Assembly: GCF_000238095.2 (NCBI RefSeq) | Contig: NZ_JH815225.1 | Span: forward strand, 1,307,863-1,371,862 | Length of the DNA stretch: 64,000 bases | Source: Peptoanaerobacter stomatis | Lineage (GTDB): Bacteria; Bacillota; Clostridia; Peptostreptococcales; Filifactoraceae | Direction: 5' to 3' | Part shown: positions 1 through 11,020 of the stretch, one piece after another | How the letters are laid out: the number at the start of each line of letters is the position of its first letter | Position numbering within the stretch: position 1 is the first letter of the stretch | Program-made: the position numbers and the translations under genes | The notes under the pieces: generated by a model | The model's database searches: none | What the model saw: the letters and a program-made list of their open reading frames with translations, nothing else | What the model was told of the DNA's origin: nothing

Positions 1-3000
1 ATTTATTTACTGCATTATATATATTTTTTATAAATTTTTTCTTATTATGTTCTTTTAAGTCTGATTTAAATGTATTTGATATTTCCTTGTACAAATCATT
101 AGCTGAGCCTACAGTTTTTTCATACGGTCTTGAAGCATATAATAGTTGCATCAGCAAATCACCATATATAAGCGCCTGTAATGCTCTGTCCAATGTATTT
201 AAATTCAATTTAAATCCGGGATTTTTTTCAAAACCTTTAGGATTTATTGATATTACAGGTATGTTTTCAAAACCCGAATCTTTCAAGGCTTTTCTCAAAA
301 ATGCTATATAGTTTGTTGCCCTACAACCTCCACCTGTTTGCGACATAAGCACTGATGTGGTATTCAAATCATATTTGCCTGATTTTAACGCTTTTATAAG
401 CTGACCTATTACTATTATAGCCGGATAGCAAGCGTCATTATTTACATATTTAAGCCCTTCATCTATAGCACCTGTATCATCTCTTAAAAGCACAAGCTTA
501 TATCCGGAATAATTAAATGCTGACTCTAACAAATCAAAGTGAATTGGCGACATTTCCGGACAAAGTATGGTATGAGTTTTTCTCATATCTTTTGTAAATA
601 CTATTCTTTCTTTGTTTTCACCTATTTTTTCCGGCAATATGCAATTTTTATCTCTTTCTATCATACTTGCCTTCAACGAGCGAAGTCTTATTTTTACTGC
701 ACCCAAGTTACTTACTTCATCTATTTTCAAACAAGTGTATATCTTGTTGTTGTATGCAAGCATTTCAGCAACCTGATCAGTAGTTACTGCATCCAATCCG
801 CATCCGAAGGAATTAAGCTGTACAAGCTCCAAATCTTTCCTCTTTGAAACGACATCTGTAGCTCTGTAAAGTCTTGAATGATATGTCCATTGATTGACTA
901 CTCTCAATTTTTTCTCATCTGTTGAAAGATGTGCTATACTATCTTCTGTAAGAACGCACATTCCAAGTGATGTTATTACTTCCGGTATTCCGTGATTTAT
1001 ATGAGGATCCAAGTGATATGGTCTTCCTGATAAGACTATTGCCTTCGTACCTGTCTCTTCAATATATTTTAAAGTCTCTTCGCCTTTTTGCATTATATCT
1101 TTCTTGAAATCATCATACTCTGCCAAAGCTTTCTCATAAGCTTTTTCCACTTCATTTTTCGCAATATCATAGTCTTTTTTAAGCATAGTATATAATTGAT
1201 TTATAACCGCTTTCTTTTGATCCAATGCCAAAAACGGATTAAATACCGTAATATTTTTTTCTCTTAAAATATCCATATTGTTCTTTAAAACTTCAGGATA
1301 TGATATTACTATCGGACAGTTATAATTGTTTGTAGCGTCTACTTTATCTTCCTTTACTTCATATACTACACTTGGATAAAATATTTTTTCTATCCCTTTT
1401 TCAACAAGGTTCATCATATGACCGTGAGTTAATTTCGCAGGGAAACAAGCCGATTCTGACGGTATAGTTTCTATTCCTTTTTCATATATCTTCATACTTG
1501 ACCTGTCTGATAACACTACTTCAAAGCCTAAGGTAGTAAAAAATGTATGCCATAAAGGATAATTTTCATATATATTGAGCACTCTCGGGATACCTATTTT
1601 ACCTCTTACAGCCTCATCTTTTTTTAGAGATTTATATGAAAATAACCTCTTATATTTATAATCAAATATATTAGGCAAATTATTTTTCTTATATGTTTCT
1701 CCAAGTCCCTTTTCGCATCTGTTTCCTGATATAAACACTTCTTTGTCTGCAAATTGATTTATAGTGAGCAGACAATGATTTGAACATTTGGCACATCTTG
1801 ATATTTCAGTTTGCATTTCAAAATTATCAAGTTCTTCAGCTTGTAATAACTTTGTCTGATACCCTTGTTCATATCTTGAACGTGCAATTATGGCACAACC
1901 GAATGCCCCCATAATACCTGCTATATCAGGTCTTATAACCTCTGTTTCGGATAACAGTTCAAACGCTCTTAGCACTGCGTCATTATAAAATGTACCGCCC
2001 TGTACGACAATTTTTGTTCCTAAATCTTCTTTATTTTTTATCTTAATTACTTTATAAAGAGCATTTTTTATTACTGAATAACATAAACCTGCACTTATAT
2101 CTCCTACACTTGCACCTTCTTTTTGAGATTGTTTTACCCTCGAATTCATAAAAACTGTACATCTTGAGCCTAAATCTACCGGATTTTTTGCTTTTATCGA
2201 CTCTTTCACAAAATCTTGTATTGATATATTGAGAGATTTTGCAAATGTATCCAAAAATGAACCACAACCTGATGAACACGCCTCATTCAGTGCTATAGAA
2301 TCTATTGTATTATTTTTTATTTTCAAACATTTCATATCTTGACCGCCTATGTCAAGTATGAAATCAACTCCGTTTAAGAAGAAATCTGCCGCTTTATAGT
2401 GTGCAACAGTTTCTATTTCTCCAAAATCCACTTTAAGCGCCTTTTGCAAAAGACCTTCTCCATAGCCTGTAACAGTCGAATAAACTATGTTAGCAGATTT
2501 GGGCATAAGTTTGTACATTTCTTTAAGTGCATTTATGGTAGATTTTAGCGGTGAACCGTTATTGCTTCCATAATGTGTCCAAAGCAACGCACCTTCATCA
2601 TCTATAAGAGCCACTTTTGTAGTGGTAGAGCCGGCATCTATTCCAAGATAGCAATTTCCGCTATAAGCCGATAAATCTTTTCTCTTAACATTTTCTTTAG
2701 AATGTCTTTGCTTAAATTCTTCATACTCTTCTTCATCTTTAAAAAGCGGCTTTAATCTGTCACTTTCTATAAGTGCATTTAACTTCATATTATCAAATGC
2801 TTGAACAAGGTCATAAAATCTGATTACAGATGTTTCTTTTGATAAAAGTGCAGCTCCTATTGCGACATAAAGCTGAGAATTAGCAGGGAATATTATATTT
2901 TCATCGCTCAATTTCAAAGTTTCTATAAATCTTTTTCTAAGCTCTGATAAATAATATAGAGGACCTCCTAAAAATGCCACCTTTCCTCTTATAGGCATAC

Positions 3001-3610
3001 CGCAAGCAAGACCGCTTATAGTTTGAATTACAACTGCTTGAAATATAGATGCTGCTATATCTTCTTTTTTAACGCCTTCGTTTAAAAGAGGCTGCACATC
3101 TGTCTTTGCAAAAACTCCACATCTTGCAGCTATCGGATATATAGTTGTATAATTTTTAGCGAGTTCATTAAGTCCTGTTGCATCTGTTTGTAAAAGTGAT
3201 GCCATCTGATCTATAAAAGAGCCTGTACCTCCTGCACAAGTTCCGTTCATCTTTTGTTCAACACTGTCATAGAAATATGTGATTTTTGCGTCTTCTCCAC
3301 CTAATTCTATAGCTACATCAGTATCCGGATCAAAAGTTTTTACTGCTTTTGTAGAAGCAATAACCTCTTGAACAAAACTTACTCTCAATGCCTGAGCAAG
3401 ACTCATTCCGCCTGAACCGGTTATACTTACAGTCACTTTTACATTTTCAAACTTGGAATACGCCTCTGTAACAAGCATTTTCAATGTTTCATTAATATTT
3501 GCATGGTGTCGTTCATACCTTGAATATAAAATCTCGTTATTATCATCAAGCACAACCAATTTCACAGTCGTAGAACCTATGTCTATTCCTATGTTTATTA
3601 CGTCCAACAT
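1..3610 (-). CDS. Acyl-CoA dehydratase activase-like giant protein (partial)
   Basis: The minus-strand frame stays open from an ATG at 3610, with a GGAGGA ribosome site just upstream, to the left edge: at least 1203 codons, with the 3' end outside the window. Two ASKHA-type ATPase domains of the BcrAD/BadFG family are visible. The first has GIDIGSTT near residues 8-15 and NGTCAGGTG near 124; the second has GIDAGSTTT near 322 and NEACSSGCG further on. In the family the Cys of these motifs and a second Cys (ARCGVF, SRCTVF) hold the bridging 4Fe-4S cluster. The rest matches the DUF2229/HGD-D-like tail of these fused proteins, with a Cys pair region (CAKCSNHC). Such proteins resemble the activator and a dehydratase component of 2-hydroxyacyl-CoA dehydratases; the actual substrate is unknown. 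Confidence in family is high, in reaction low. Confidence 0.9.
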   Translation of the reverse strand, partial: MLDVINIGIDIGSTTVKLVVLDDNNEILYSRYERHHANINETLKMLVTEAYSKFENVKVTVSITGSGGMSLAQALRVSFVQEVIASTKAVKTFDPDTDVAIELGGEDAKITYFYDSVEQKMNGTCAGGTGSFIDQMASLLQTDATGLNELAKNYTTIYPIAARCGVFAKTDVQPLLNEGVKKEDIAASIFQAVVIQTISGLACGMPIRGKVAFLGGPLYYLSELRKRFIETLKLSDENIIFPANSQLYVAIGAALLSKETSVIRFYDLVQAFDNMKLNALIESDRLKPLFKDEEEYEEFKQRHSKENVKRKDLSAYSGNCYLGIDAGSTTTKVALIDDEGALLWTHYGSNNGSPLKSTINALKEMYKLMPKSANIVYSTVTGYGEGLLQKALKVDFGEIETVAHYKAADFFLNGVDFILDIGGQDMKCLKIKNNTIDSIALNEACSSGCGSFLDTFAKSLNISIQDFVKESIKAKNPVDLGSRCTVFMNSRVKQSQKEGASVGDISAGLCYSVIKNALYKVIKIKNKEDLGTKIVVQGGTFYNDAVLRAFELLSETEVIRPDIAGIMGAFGCAIIARSRYEQGYQTKLLQAEELDNFEMQTEISRCAKCSNHCLLTINQFADKEVFISGNRCEKGLGETYKKNNLPNIFDYKYKRLFSYKSLKKDEAVRGKIGIPRVLNIYENYPLWHTFFTTLGFEVVLSDRSSMKIYEKGIETIPSESACFPAKLTHGHMMNLVEKGIEKIFYPSVVYEVKEDKVDATNNYNCPIVISYPEVLKNNMDILREKNITVFNPFLALDQKKAVINQLYTMLKKDYDIAKNEVEKAYEKALAEYDDFKKDIMQKGEETLKYIEETGTKAIVLSGRPYHLDPHINHGIPEVITSLGMCVLTEDSIAHLSTDEKKLRVVNQWTYHSRLYRATDVVSKRKDLELVQLNSFGCGLDAVTTDQVAEMLAYNNKIYTCLKIDEVSNLGAVKIRLRSLKASMIERDKNCILPEKIGENKERIVFTKDMRKTHTILCPEMSPIHFDLLESAFNYSGYKLVLLRDDTGAIDEGLKYVNNDACYPAIIVIGQLIKALKSGKYDLNTTSVLMSQTGGGCRATNYIAFLRKALKDSGFENIPVISINPKGFEKNPGFKLNLNTLDRALQALIYGDLLMQLLYASRPYEKTVGSANDLYKEISNTFKSDLKEHNKKKFIKNIYNAVNK

Positions 3611-3957
3611 ATTTCCTCCACAGGCAAAATCAAAGACATCAATATATCTTATATTGCCTCAAACTATAAAAGTCATAAACTTTATATGTAAAATAATACA
3701 CACTTACAATCAACAAACAATTTGTGCAAATAATTTTTATTAAAATAGACTATAATAAATTCAATAAGCTTCAACTTTATATTTAATGCTGCCATTTATT
3801 TTAAGATAATATAGATTTTTTAAAAATATATACTATAAATCATAATTATTAAATATTTGCATAAATATTTTGTCTATTTATACCAAATTAATATATTTTA
3901 AAACTTTCTTATACTAAATTTACACATTTTTTACTTTAAAGACAAGTATTTTTCAAC
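3611..3957. other. Intergenic region, nothing recognised
   Basis: Very AT-rich 347-base spacer between two minus-strand genes. It must hold the promoter of the activase-like gene. No convincing hairpin or RNA gene was seen. A TTATACTAAA stretch near 3910 resembles the ends of the MITE-like elements described elsewhere, but no partner end was found. Confidence 0.4.
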
Positions 3958-4566
3958 TTACATAGGAATATCATCATACACTTCTTCCTGCATTATTTTA
4001 TTTACTTTATCCTTTAAAACTTCATATCCTATAAGAGTGCATCCTGTTATGACCGGCAACCTTCCTATATTTTCAAATGGCTGATTTTCAAGTATTATTC
4101 TGAGCGCTTTAACAGTTATTCCGTGTGAAACTATAAGTACGTTTTCGTATCCACAATTTTTTATTTTTTCAAGCGACGCCTTAACTCTATCTATCAACTG
4201 ATGATACGTTTCTCCACTTCCGTTGTTGTAATTATATGGGTCTTTTTTGAATTTTTCAAATTCATTTGCGTATTTTTCGTAAACTTCTTCCATTTTCATA
4301 CCGTCCCATACACCATATGACATTTCCCTTAATTCTTCAAAATACCATATAGGAATATCCATATTCCCTCTTATATAGGAAGACGTATCTTTTGCTCTTT
4401 TCAAGTCTGATGTTACAATAAGTTCTATGTTATAGGGCAATATCCTCTTTGACAAATCCTTTGCCATTTGTATGCCCTCTTGTGTGAGTGGAGAATCAAG
4501 AGAGCCTTGGAGTTTTCCTTCTTCGTTCCATATAGTCCGACCATGTCTTGTAATATATATTTTCAT
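3958..4566 (-). CDS. Histidine phosphatase, possible alpha-ribazole phosphatase (CobC-like)
   Basis: 202 aa with the histidine-phosphatase signature R7-H8-G9 at the N-terminus and the second catalytic histidine in VSHG near residue 148. The acidic EL-E segment near 78-82 fits the catalytic acid of phosphoglycerate-mutase-type phosphatases. It starts 10 bases after the stop of the cob(I)alamin adenosyltransferase gene and has an AAGGTG ribosome site, so the two are probably one operon. In cobalamin synthesis a member of this family, CobC, removes the phosphate from alpha-ribazole 5'-phosphate, and the neighbour suggests that role. A general phosphoglycerate mutase-like or other sugar phosphatase role cannot be excluded from sequence. 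Confidence 0.85.
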   Translation of the reverse strand: MKIYITRHGRTIWNEEGKLQGSLDSPLTQEGIQMAKDLSKRILPYNIELIVTSDLKRAKDTSSYIRGNMDIPIWYFEELREMSYGVWDGMKMEEVYEKYANEFEKFKKDPYNYNNGSGETYHQLIDRVKASLEKIKNCGYENVLIVSHGITVKALRIILENQPFENIGRLPVITGCTLIGYEVLKDKVNKIMQEEVYDDIPM

Positions 4567-4576
4567 AAATCACCTT

Positions 4577-5092
4577 TTATTTTTCTATTCCAACCCTCGC
4601 CTGTACGCCTTTTTTATAATAATGCTTTATCTCGTCCATATTCGTAACCAAATCCGCAATCTCTATTATTTTTTCATCTGCATATCTGCCTGTAAGCACC
4701 AATTCTACATTATCAGGCTTTATACTTATCAAATTTATGAGTTCGTCAACACTTATAAGTCCCATATAACAGGCGACATTAATCTCATCCAATACTATTA
4801 TATCATAATTATTGGAAAGCAGATTTTTTTTTGCATCTTCAAATGCGTCTCTTGCCATTTCATAATCTTCTTTTCTCGGATTTTTTCCTATAAACCTGTC
4901 TGCACCATACTGTTTGAGAGTAAAATTAGGCAATATATTCGGTGCTTTTAATTCACTGTAATCCATTCCTTTCAAAAACTGACCGAAAAAAACTTTTTTA
5001 CCGCTGCAAACAGCCCTTAAACTAAGCCCTAAAGCGCAGGTAGTCTTACCCTTACCGTTTCCTGTATATACTTGAACGTATCCCTTTTCCAT
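4577..5092 (-). CDS. cobO: Cob(I)yrinic acid a,c-diamide adenosyltransferase
   Basis: 171 aa, the usual length for CobO/BtuR. The N-terminus carries the unusual P-loop GNGKGKTT at residues 11-18, which in this family binds the ATP whose adenosyl group is moved to the cobalt of the corrinoid. VLDEIN near the middle is the matching acidic segment. An AAGGAG ribosome site precedes the ATG. It is followed after 10 bases by a CobC-like phosphatase gene. No other cobalamin biosynthesis gene lies nearby, so the pair may serve salvage of corrinoids. I saw no cobalamin riboswitch in the short upstream spacer. Confidence 0.93.
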   Translation of the reverse strand: MEKGYVQVYTGNGKGKTTCALGLSLRAVCSGKKVFFGQFLKGMDYSELKAPNILPNFTLKQYGADRFIGKNPRKEDYEMARDAFEDAKKNLLSNNYDIIVLDEINVACYMGLISVDELINLISIKPDNVELVLTGRYADEKIIEIADLVTNMDEIKHYYKKGVQARVGIEK

Positions 5093-5246
5093 AAAATCTC
5101 CTTGATTTATATATTACACTGATTTTTAAACCTATACTTATATTAAAAAGTATTTATGCGATTATCTAATTGAATATCGATATTTTTTTAAACCGGAAAT
5201 TATAGAATTTCTAAACTTTATAATTTGTAATATTATTAATATCAAA

Positions 5247-5286
5247 TTAAATTAGCTTATTAATAAATTATTAATAAGCTAATTTA
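5247..5286. terminator. Perfect AT-only-core palindrome downstream of proS
   Basis: A 20-base arm at 5247-5266 pairs perfectly with 5268-5286 (plus one base), almost without a loop, with GC only in the central AGCT of each arm. It lies 35 bases after the proS stop on the minus strand. Only a short T-run follows on that strand, so it is a weak intrinsic terminator or a cruciform-forming site. Confidence 0.5.
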
Positions 5287-5320
5287 AAAGAATATATTTA
5301 TTAGTGTCCATATTATAAAA

Positions 5321-6769
5321 TTAATATGCTTTTGCTATATACACCATGTGTTTTGCAGGTTTGCCACAGAACGGACAAACATCTGCGAGATTTTCCTGTT
5401 CAAACGGTATACATCTTATAGTGGCGGCAGTTTCTTCTTTTACTTTCTTTTCACATTCCGCATCACCGCACCACATAGTTTTTGCAAAACCCGGTTTCTC
5501 GGACATCATCTTTTTGAACTGCTCATAATCTTCTACTAAGAAAGTTTTTTCTTCTCTATTTTTTAGAGCTTTTTCAAACATTGTATTATGCACGTTGTCC
5601 AATAACTCCGGTATTTTTGTTTCTAATTCCTCTATACTTAATTGGAATTTTTCCAATGTATCTCTTCTTGATACCATCACAATATTATTTTGTAAATCTC
5701 TCGGCCCTAATTCTATTCTTAAAGGCACGCCCTTCATCTCATATTCATTAAATTTCCAACCCGGTGTTGTATTTTTATCTGAGTCTAACAGAACTCTTAT
5801 ACCCAATTTTTTAAGACTGTCGGATATTTTTTGTGTAGCTTCAAGTACGCCTTCTTTTTGTTGTTGAATAGGTATGACAACCACTTGTATAGGCGCTACT
5901 CTCGGTGGCAATACAAGTCCTCTGTTATCTCCATGTACCATTATAAGTCCGCCTATCAATCTTGTACTTACTCCCCAAGACGTATGGAACGGATATTCCA
6001 GTTTACTTTCTCTGCTTTGATATGTTATGTCAAATGCTTTCGTAAAATGCTGTCCAAGGTTATGAGATGTACCTGATTGAAGAGCTTTTCCATCGTGCAT
6101 AAGCGCTTCTATAGTATATGTCGCATATGCTCCTGCAAATTTTTCGCTTTCTGATTTTTCCCCAAGAATCATAGGTATAGCAAGCACATCCTCTGCCAAT
6201 TCTCTGTATATATCAAGCATTTGCAAAGTTTCTTTTTGAGCTTCTTCATAAGTTTCATGTAAAGTATGACCTTCTTGCCATAAAAATTCTGATGTTCTTA
6301 GAAACGGTCTTGTTGATTTTTCCCAACGTACAACACTGCACCATTGATTATACAAATATGGTAATTCTCTATATGAAGTCAACCACTTTGAATACATTGA
6401 GCATATTATAGTCTCTGATGTAGGTCTTACACACAATCTTTCTGCAAGCTCTTCACTACCTCCATGTGTAACCCATGCAACTTCAGGTGCAAAGCCTTCT
6501 ACGTGCTCTTTTTCTTTGTTTAACAGACTTTCAGGTATAAGTAGAGGAAAATAACAATTTTTGTGTCCTGTTTCCTTAAATCTTATATCTAAAAATGCCT
6601 GTATATTTTCCCATATTTCGTATCCATATGGTTTTATTACCATAAATCCTTTTACAGGTGAATAATCTACTAAATCCGTTTTTCTTATCACATCTGTATA
6701 CCATTGTGCAAAGTCATCTTCCATATTTGTAATATCTTTTACAAAGTCTTCTTTTTTATTTTTCGACAT
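5321..6769 (-). CDS. proS: Prolyl-tRNA synthetase, short type-3 form
   Basis: 482 aa, charging tRNA-Pro with proline in the cytoplasm. The class II motif 2 region reads [17 protein letters not shown] and motif 3 is around [17 protein letters not shown]. The short length and the C-terminal domain ending in IAKAY, with the cysteines WCGDAEC and CPFCG, are those of the archaeal/eukaryal-like type found in many Firmicutes, without the bacterial insertion editing domain. The start is the ATG at 6769: GGAGG lies directly before it, whereas an upstream in-frame TTG at 6781 would overlap that ribosome site. A hairpin sits in the leader just upstream. No T-box signature was seen. Confidence 0.95.
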   Translation of the reverse strand: MSKNKKEDFVKDITNMEDDFAQWYTDVIRKTDLVDYSPVKGFMVIKPYGYEIWENIQAFLDIRFKETGHKNCYFPLLIPESLLNKEKEHVEGFAPEVAWVTHGGSEELAERLCVRPTSETIICSMYSKWLTSYRELPYLYNQWCSVVRWEKSTRPFLRTSEFLWQEGHTLHETYEEAQKETLQMLDIYRELAEDVLAIPMILGEKSESEKFAGAYATYTIEALMHDGKALQSGTSHNLGQHFTKAFDITYQSRESKLEYPFHTSWGVSTRLIGGLIMVHGDNRGLVLPPRVAPIQVVVIPIQQQKEGVLEATQKISDSLKKLGIRVLLDSDKNTTPGWKFNEYEMKGVPLRIELGPRDLQNNIVMVSRRDTLEKFQLSIEELETKIPELLDNVHNTMFEKALKNREEKTFLVEDYEQFKKMMSEKPGFAKTMWCGDAECEKKVKEETAATIRCIPFEQENLADVCPFCGKPAKHMVYIAKAY

Positions 6770-6785
6770 ATATTCCTCCAAGTAA

Positions 6786-6819
6786 ATGAGCTTAACACTT
6801 CAACTCGCATTAAGCTCAT
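6786..6819 (-). promoter_or_regulatory. Leader stem-loop before proS
   Basis: A perfect 10-bp stem (ATGAGCTTAA at 6786-6795 with its complement at 6810-6819) with a 14-base loop lies about 8 bases upstream of the proS ribosome site. Its place suggests either a translational control element or the end of the ftsH transcript. The T-rich run lies on the plus-strand side, so it is not a classical terminator for the minus strand. Confidence 0.35.
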
Positions 6820-6957
6820 CTTTTTTATTAATTTTAATTCTTCATACTGAAAATTTTTTAAATTTGTGCTATTACCTAAGAGATATATAATTAAATTTTA
6901 TTTATAAAAATTGCTAAAGCCACTATTTAAAACTGTGCCTATTTTTATATTTTAAAA

Positions 6958-8910
6958 TTAAATATAAGTTTCATCGGACTTGTCATCCGATTTAACTAAA
7001 TCTACCACTTTTTCTTCTTTTTCCCATTCTTCTTTTGTATCGTTCATAATTGATAAGAAGGTATCTGCGTCTATAAGTGATTTATCCATAAGCATATTTG
7101 CCAACGTATCCAATTTGTTTTTATTCTTTTTAAGCATATCTAAAGTTTCTTCAAAAAGTTCGTTTGATATCTGTTCAGCCTGCTCTATTATCTCATCTGT
7201 AGGTCTTTTCATACCGAGTTCTTCAAGATTTATTAATGAGCCGTTAAGCCCCAGTATCTTTATATAGCTGTTTATTATCCTTGTAGCTCTTTGTATATCA
7301 TTTACAGCTCCTACAGTTATCTCATCATCGCTTGACGCTATCATAGTTTCACCTGCTCTTCCGCCGTACAGCTCTTTTATCTCATTTTTCATATCCGACT
7401 TTGTTCTAAGACCTTCTTTAGGTTGAGATAATGTGTATCCGCCTGCTCCTGATGTAGTTCCTATCACACTTACTTCCAAAATAGGTTTTCCGAGTAAATG
7501 TCCTATTACTGCATGACCGGCTTCATGATAAGCAATTATCTTTTTCTCTTCTTCTGTTTGATGCTTATCTTCTTTTTTGTCACCTTTTATTATTATTTTT
7601 AGATATGAATCGTCTATATCTTCCTGTTCTATTATATCGCTACCTCTTGTAACTGCTTTTATAGCTGATTCGTTTAACAGGTTTTCCAATTCTGATGGGC
7701 TGAAATCTATAGTTTTTGCTGCAAGCTTATCAATATCTATAGACGGAGACATTTTCTTGCCTTCTTTATACAAATCCAATATCTGTATTCTTTCTTCTTT
7801 GTTAGGCAGAGGAACTGCCACTTGTCTGTCAAATCTTCCCGGTCTTACAAGCGCAGGATCCAAATCCTGTAATCTGTTAGTAGCCGCTATTGTTATAACT
7901 CCGTTTTTTGCAGAAAAACCGTCAAGTTCATTGAGCAGTGCTGTGAGTGTCTTGTCATCTTCTGATGAACCTCTATGTGCTCCTCTTGCTCCACCTATTG
8001 AATCTATTTCGTCTATAAAAACTATACAAGGTGCATTTTCTCTTGCTGTCTTGTACAATTTTCTAACACGTCTTGCTCCAAGTCCTACGTACAGCTCCAC
8101 AAAGTCTGAACCGTTTACTTTATAAAACGGTACACTCGCCTCTCCTGCTATCGCCCTTGCCATAAGCGTTTTACCTGTTCCCGGAGGACCATAAAAAAGT
8201 ACACCGTTGGGCAACCTTGCACCTATTTTTTCATATGATTGAGGATTTTTCAAAAAATCCAATATAAACTTAGAATCGCTTTTCAATGTTTCATATCCTG
8301 CTATATTTTGAAACTTTGTATCCGGTACAGTTGTTACAACCTCACTGTCTGCAGGCTCCATTCGCCTTTGAAAATACATGATAAAAGCAAGCATTAATAT
8401 AAACGGAAAGAAGTTAAGTAATAACATAAATATAAAACTAAGCGTTTCTGAAGTTTTTACAGAAAAAACCCTTATGCCCTTTTTTAACAAGTCTTCTTTA
8501 AAACTTTGAGAATTAGGATTTTCAGTTATAAATCTCAGTTTTCCGTCTGTAGGTATAATCTTGTAATCTACTGTTGTCTCTTTTGTTTTGGAAAGTTCAT
8601 CTGTAAGTTTATAATATCCGTCCTGTGTCAGTAAAATGTTCTTACTTTTAAGATAATCCTGTGTAGGCAAAAACTGTACTGTTGACGGAGATGCACCGTT
8701 TATAAAAACATACTCCACTTCACCTTTATCAACCATGTTCACAAAACTGTCATACGGTATATATTGCGTATCGGATTGCACCTTTTTGTTAGCAATCATA
8801 CTATCCTTAAAAAACATTGCCACAAATAACAAAACTGCTATTATAGTCAATATTCTTGATTTAGTGAAATATTTCTTCAAGTTGTTATCATTATTGTTGT
8901 TTTTTTTCAT
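6958..8910 (-). CDS. ftsH: FtsH-type membrane ATP-dependent zinc metalloprotease
   Basis: 650 aa. Two membrane segments (about residues 18-34 and 157-180) flank an extracytoplasmic domain. The AAA ATPase follows: Walker A GPPGTGKT at 241-248, Walker B IVFIDE near 296-301, and the arginine-finger region ATNRLQDLDPALVRPGRFDR. The zinc site HEAGH is at 462-466. FtsH proteins degrade membrane and short-lived regulatory proteins. The pore loop reads ELYVGLGARR instead of the common EMFVGVGA, and DFSPSE replaces DFSGAD, so it is somewhat divergent and could be a second FtsH copy in the genome. It is transcribed away from tmk. Confidence 0.93.
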   Translation of the reverse strand: MKKNNNNDNNLKKYFTKSRILTIIAVLLFVAMFFKDSMIANKKVQSDTQYIPYDSFVNMVDKGEVEYVFINGASPSTVQFLPTQDYLKSKNILLTQDGYYKLTDELSKTKETTVDYKIIPTDGKLRFITENPNSQSFKEDLLKKGIRVFSVKTSETLSFIFMLLLNFFPFILMLAFIMYFQRRMEPADSEVVTTVPDTKFQNIAGYETLKSDSKFILDFLKNPQSYEKIGARLPNGVLFYGPPGTGKTLMARAIAGEASVPFYKVNGSDFVELYVGLGARRVRKLYKTARENAPCIVFIDEIDSIGGARGAHRGSSEDDKTLTALLNELDGFSAKNGVITIAATNRLQDLDPALVRPGRFDRQVAVPLPNKEERIQILDLYKEGKKMSPSIDIDKLAAKTIDFSPSELENLLNESAIKAVTRGSDIIEQEDIDDSYLKIIIKGDKKEDKHQTEEEKKIIAYHEAGHAVIGHLLGKPILEVSVIGTTSGAGGYTLSQPKEGLRTKSDMKNEIKELYGGRAGETMIASSDDEITVGAVNDIQRATRIINSYIKILGLNGSLINLEELGMKRPTDEIIEQAEQISNELFEETLDMLKKNKNKLDTLANMLMDKSLIDADTFLSIMNDTKEEWEKEEKVVDLVKSDDKSDETYI

Positions 8911-9362
8911 TTTATCACCTGACTAATATATTAACCTAAGTTATAATAAATTACAACATATTTTTAAATAAATACAATTTTACTTTAACATTAATACCCA
9001 AGTTTAAAAATAAAATATCTTTTTATTAGTTTAAAATATTTTACAAAGTATAATTAATTTTGTATAATATAAAAGATATTGAACATACACAAACAATCAT
9101 ATTAATTATATACAAATATTCTATAAATACTCTTAAATCTTTTTATAATGAAACCTATTTAAATCAAGATATTTTCAAACTGTTTTAAAAACAGGATTAA
9201 TGACGCTTTTATAAATATCTGATTTACACATATTTATAAAAAAGTTCTCTAAATAAAATATATTTTCGCATTATATTAAAAAATATATATTTAATTATAA
9301 TAGTAGTATTTAAAATATTTTATAATAAATTTTTGATTATCACAAAGAAAAAGGTGAAATAA
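8911..9362. other. Divergent intergenic region between ftsH and tmk
   Basis: About 450 bases of very AT-rich DNA between two divergently transcribed genes. It must carry both promoters. No inverted repeat long enough to call and no RNA gene was recognised. Confidence 0.4.
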
Positions 9363-10034
9363 TTGGGTAAAATTTACGTTATGGAATCCGGAAGCGATGC
9401 CTGTGGTAAAGCTACGCAAACCAAACTTTTATATGAAAATCTTTTGAAAAAGAACAGCCGAATTATGAAAGTGGAATTTCCCAACTACAAAAGTCCATCT
9501 TCATCTCTTGTAAAGATGTACTTAAACGGAGATTTCGGCTCTAAAGCTGAAGATATAAATCCATATATAACTTCAACTTTTTTTGCAATAGACAGATATG
9601 CCACTTTTAAAAAAGAAATTCAATGGTACTATGATAATGGCTACATAATAATAGCAGACCGATATACAACTTCGAATATGGTATATCAGGCAGGAAAATA
9701 TGACAGCATTGAAGAAAAAAACAAGTTTTTAGACTGGTTATACGATTTTGAGTTCAATTTGTACGGTTTGCCTGTTCCTGACAAAGTATTCTTTTTGGAT
9801 TTGCCGTTTGAGATTTCATACAATCTAATGAAAAAAAGAAGCGTGGAAAATAAGAGACATAATGAATTATTGAAAAGAGATATACACGAAAACAACAAAG
9901 CATATCTCGAAAAAGTGTATAAAAATGCCAAATTTGTATCTGAAAAATACGGTTGGATAAATATAGACTGCTCTGAAAATGACGGTTTAAAAAGTATAGA
10001 AAATATACATTCTATGATAATGGAAAAAATATAA
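9363..10034 (+). CDS. tmk: Thymidylate kinase
   Basis: 223 aa. The N-terminal P-loop region ESGSDACGKATQTK fits dTMP kinases of clostridia, which use a G-x-DG/AxGKxTQ pattern; IADRYTTSN is the DRY motif region that contacts thymidine monophosphate. It phosphorylates dTMP to dTDP. The start is a TTG at 9363, chosen because an AAGGTG ribosome site lies 7 bases upstream and the P-loop begins close behind. The next ATG, six codons in, would start inside the conserved core strand. tmk upstream of holB and ricT is a common Firmicute order. Confidence 0.9.
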   Translation: MGKIYVMESGSDACGKATQTKLLYENLLKKNSRIMKVEFPNYKSPSSSLVKMYLNGDFGSKAEDINPYITSTFFAIDRYATFKKEIQWYYDNGYIIIADRYTTSNMVYQAGKYDSIEEKNKFLDWLYDFEFNLYGLPVPDKVFFLDLPFEISYNLMKKRSVENKRHNELLKRDIHENNKAYLEKVYKNAKFVSEKYGWINIDCSENDGLKSIENIHSMIMEKI

Positions 10035-10213
10035 TAATTTATTATATTCTCATTTTAAAAAGTTATAAACCTAATATATTATTTTTATTGAATCAACATT
10101 ATTGTAAATCATTTATATAGAACATTTATAATCTAAAATCTGTAATTGATTTGCCGAATTATTTTTAATCAACTATTTAAGATTAGCATCTTATATAAAA
10201 ACAAGGTAAATTT

Positions 10214-11020
10214 ATGAGTAAATATGAACAAATAAGAGATTTATTATTCGATGAACACGAACAAAATACATTGAGGCATGCATATATATTTGAGAGCAGT
10301 GATTTATCTCTTGCACTTAAGCTGTCTACACAATTATGCAATAAGATACTTGAAACTTCTAATCTTTCTATGATAAGCGACTATCATCTTATAAAAAAAG
10401 AAGATATGAACGTACAGACTATAAGAGATATTACAAAAGATTCTATTGTACAGCCATTTAAAGCAAAAAAAATATATGTATTTGAAGATTCTATGAAATT
10501 CACAATCCCTATGCAAAATGCATTTTTAAAGACACTCGAAGAACCTCCTCCTGATGTCATATTCATCTTGCTTACAGAAAATGCAAACTCACTTCTTGAA
10601 ACAATACGTTCAAGATGCATAATATATTTTTTTGACGAAGAAGTAAGCGAATTATCACAAAGAGAAGACATAAATATAAAGACAAGACAATTATTCGACA
10701 TATTAATAGCAAAAGACAAGATAAAGATGATACAATATATGGAGGATTTAAAAAAATCGAAAGATGACATAGATGACATCTTGACATATATATTGGACAA
10801 CTCAAGAAACATAATGATTGCAAAAGAGAGCATAGCACTCTTACCGGACAAACACAAACAAAATAAATATATACACGACATAATAAACAAATTCACATAC
10901 TATCAACTGCTAACAATAATAGACATAGTAGAAGATACAAGAAAAAAACTAAATCGAAATTGCAGTTTCTCGATGACGATAGAGCTTATGCTAATGAATA
11001 TAATGGAGGTTATGAATTGA
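10214..11020 (+). CDS. holB: DNA polymerase III delta' subunit
   Basis: 268 aa clamp-loader subunit. The pattern LKTLEEPP, followed by a segment ending in IRSRC, is the conserved sensor and SRC motif of the gamma/delta' family. There is no Walker A and no zinc-binding cysteine quartet, which fits delta' rather than tau/gamma. It acts in loading the beta clamp at the replication fork. The 3' end overlaps the TTG start of ricT, so the two are translationally coupled. Confidence 0.88.
   Translation: MSKYEQIRDLLFDEHEQNTLRHAYIFESSDLSLALKLSTQLCNKILETSNLSMISDYHLIKKEDMNVQTIRDITKDSIVQPFKAKKIYVFEDSMKFTIPMQNAFLKTLEEPPPDVIFILLTENANSLLETIRSRCIIYFFDEEVSELSQREDINIKTRQLFDILIAKDKIKMIQYMEDLKKSKDDIDDILTYILDNSRNIMIAKESIALLPDKHKQNKYIHDIINKFTYYQLLTIIDIVEDTRKKLNRNCSFSMTIELMLMNIMEVMN

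Noticed and set aside
539-847. Open frame of 102 codons on the plus strand
   Set aside because: It lies wholly opposite the conserved activase-like protein and has an unremarkable, low-complexity translation.
5093-5320. A cobalamin riboswitch upstream of cobO
   Set aside because: The spacer is short, AT-rich and lacks the B12-box.
6782-6957. A T-box riboswitch upstream of proS
   Set aside because: The T-box sequence and specifier stem are not seen; only a 10-bp hairpin is present.
10960-11016. A longer ricT start at the ATG 10960
   Set aside because: It would lie inside holB and has no ribosome site; the TTG at 11017 has GGAGG in place.
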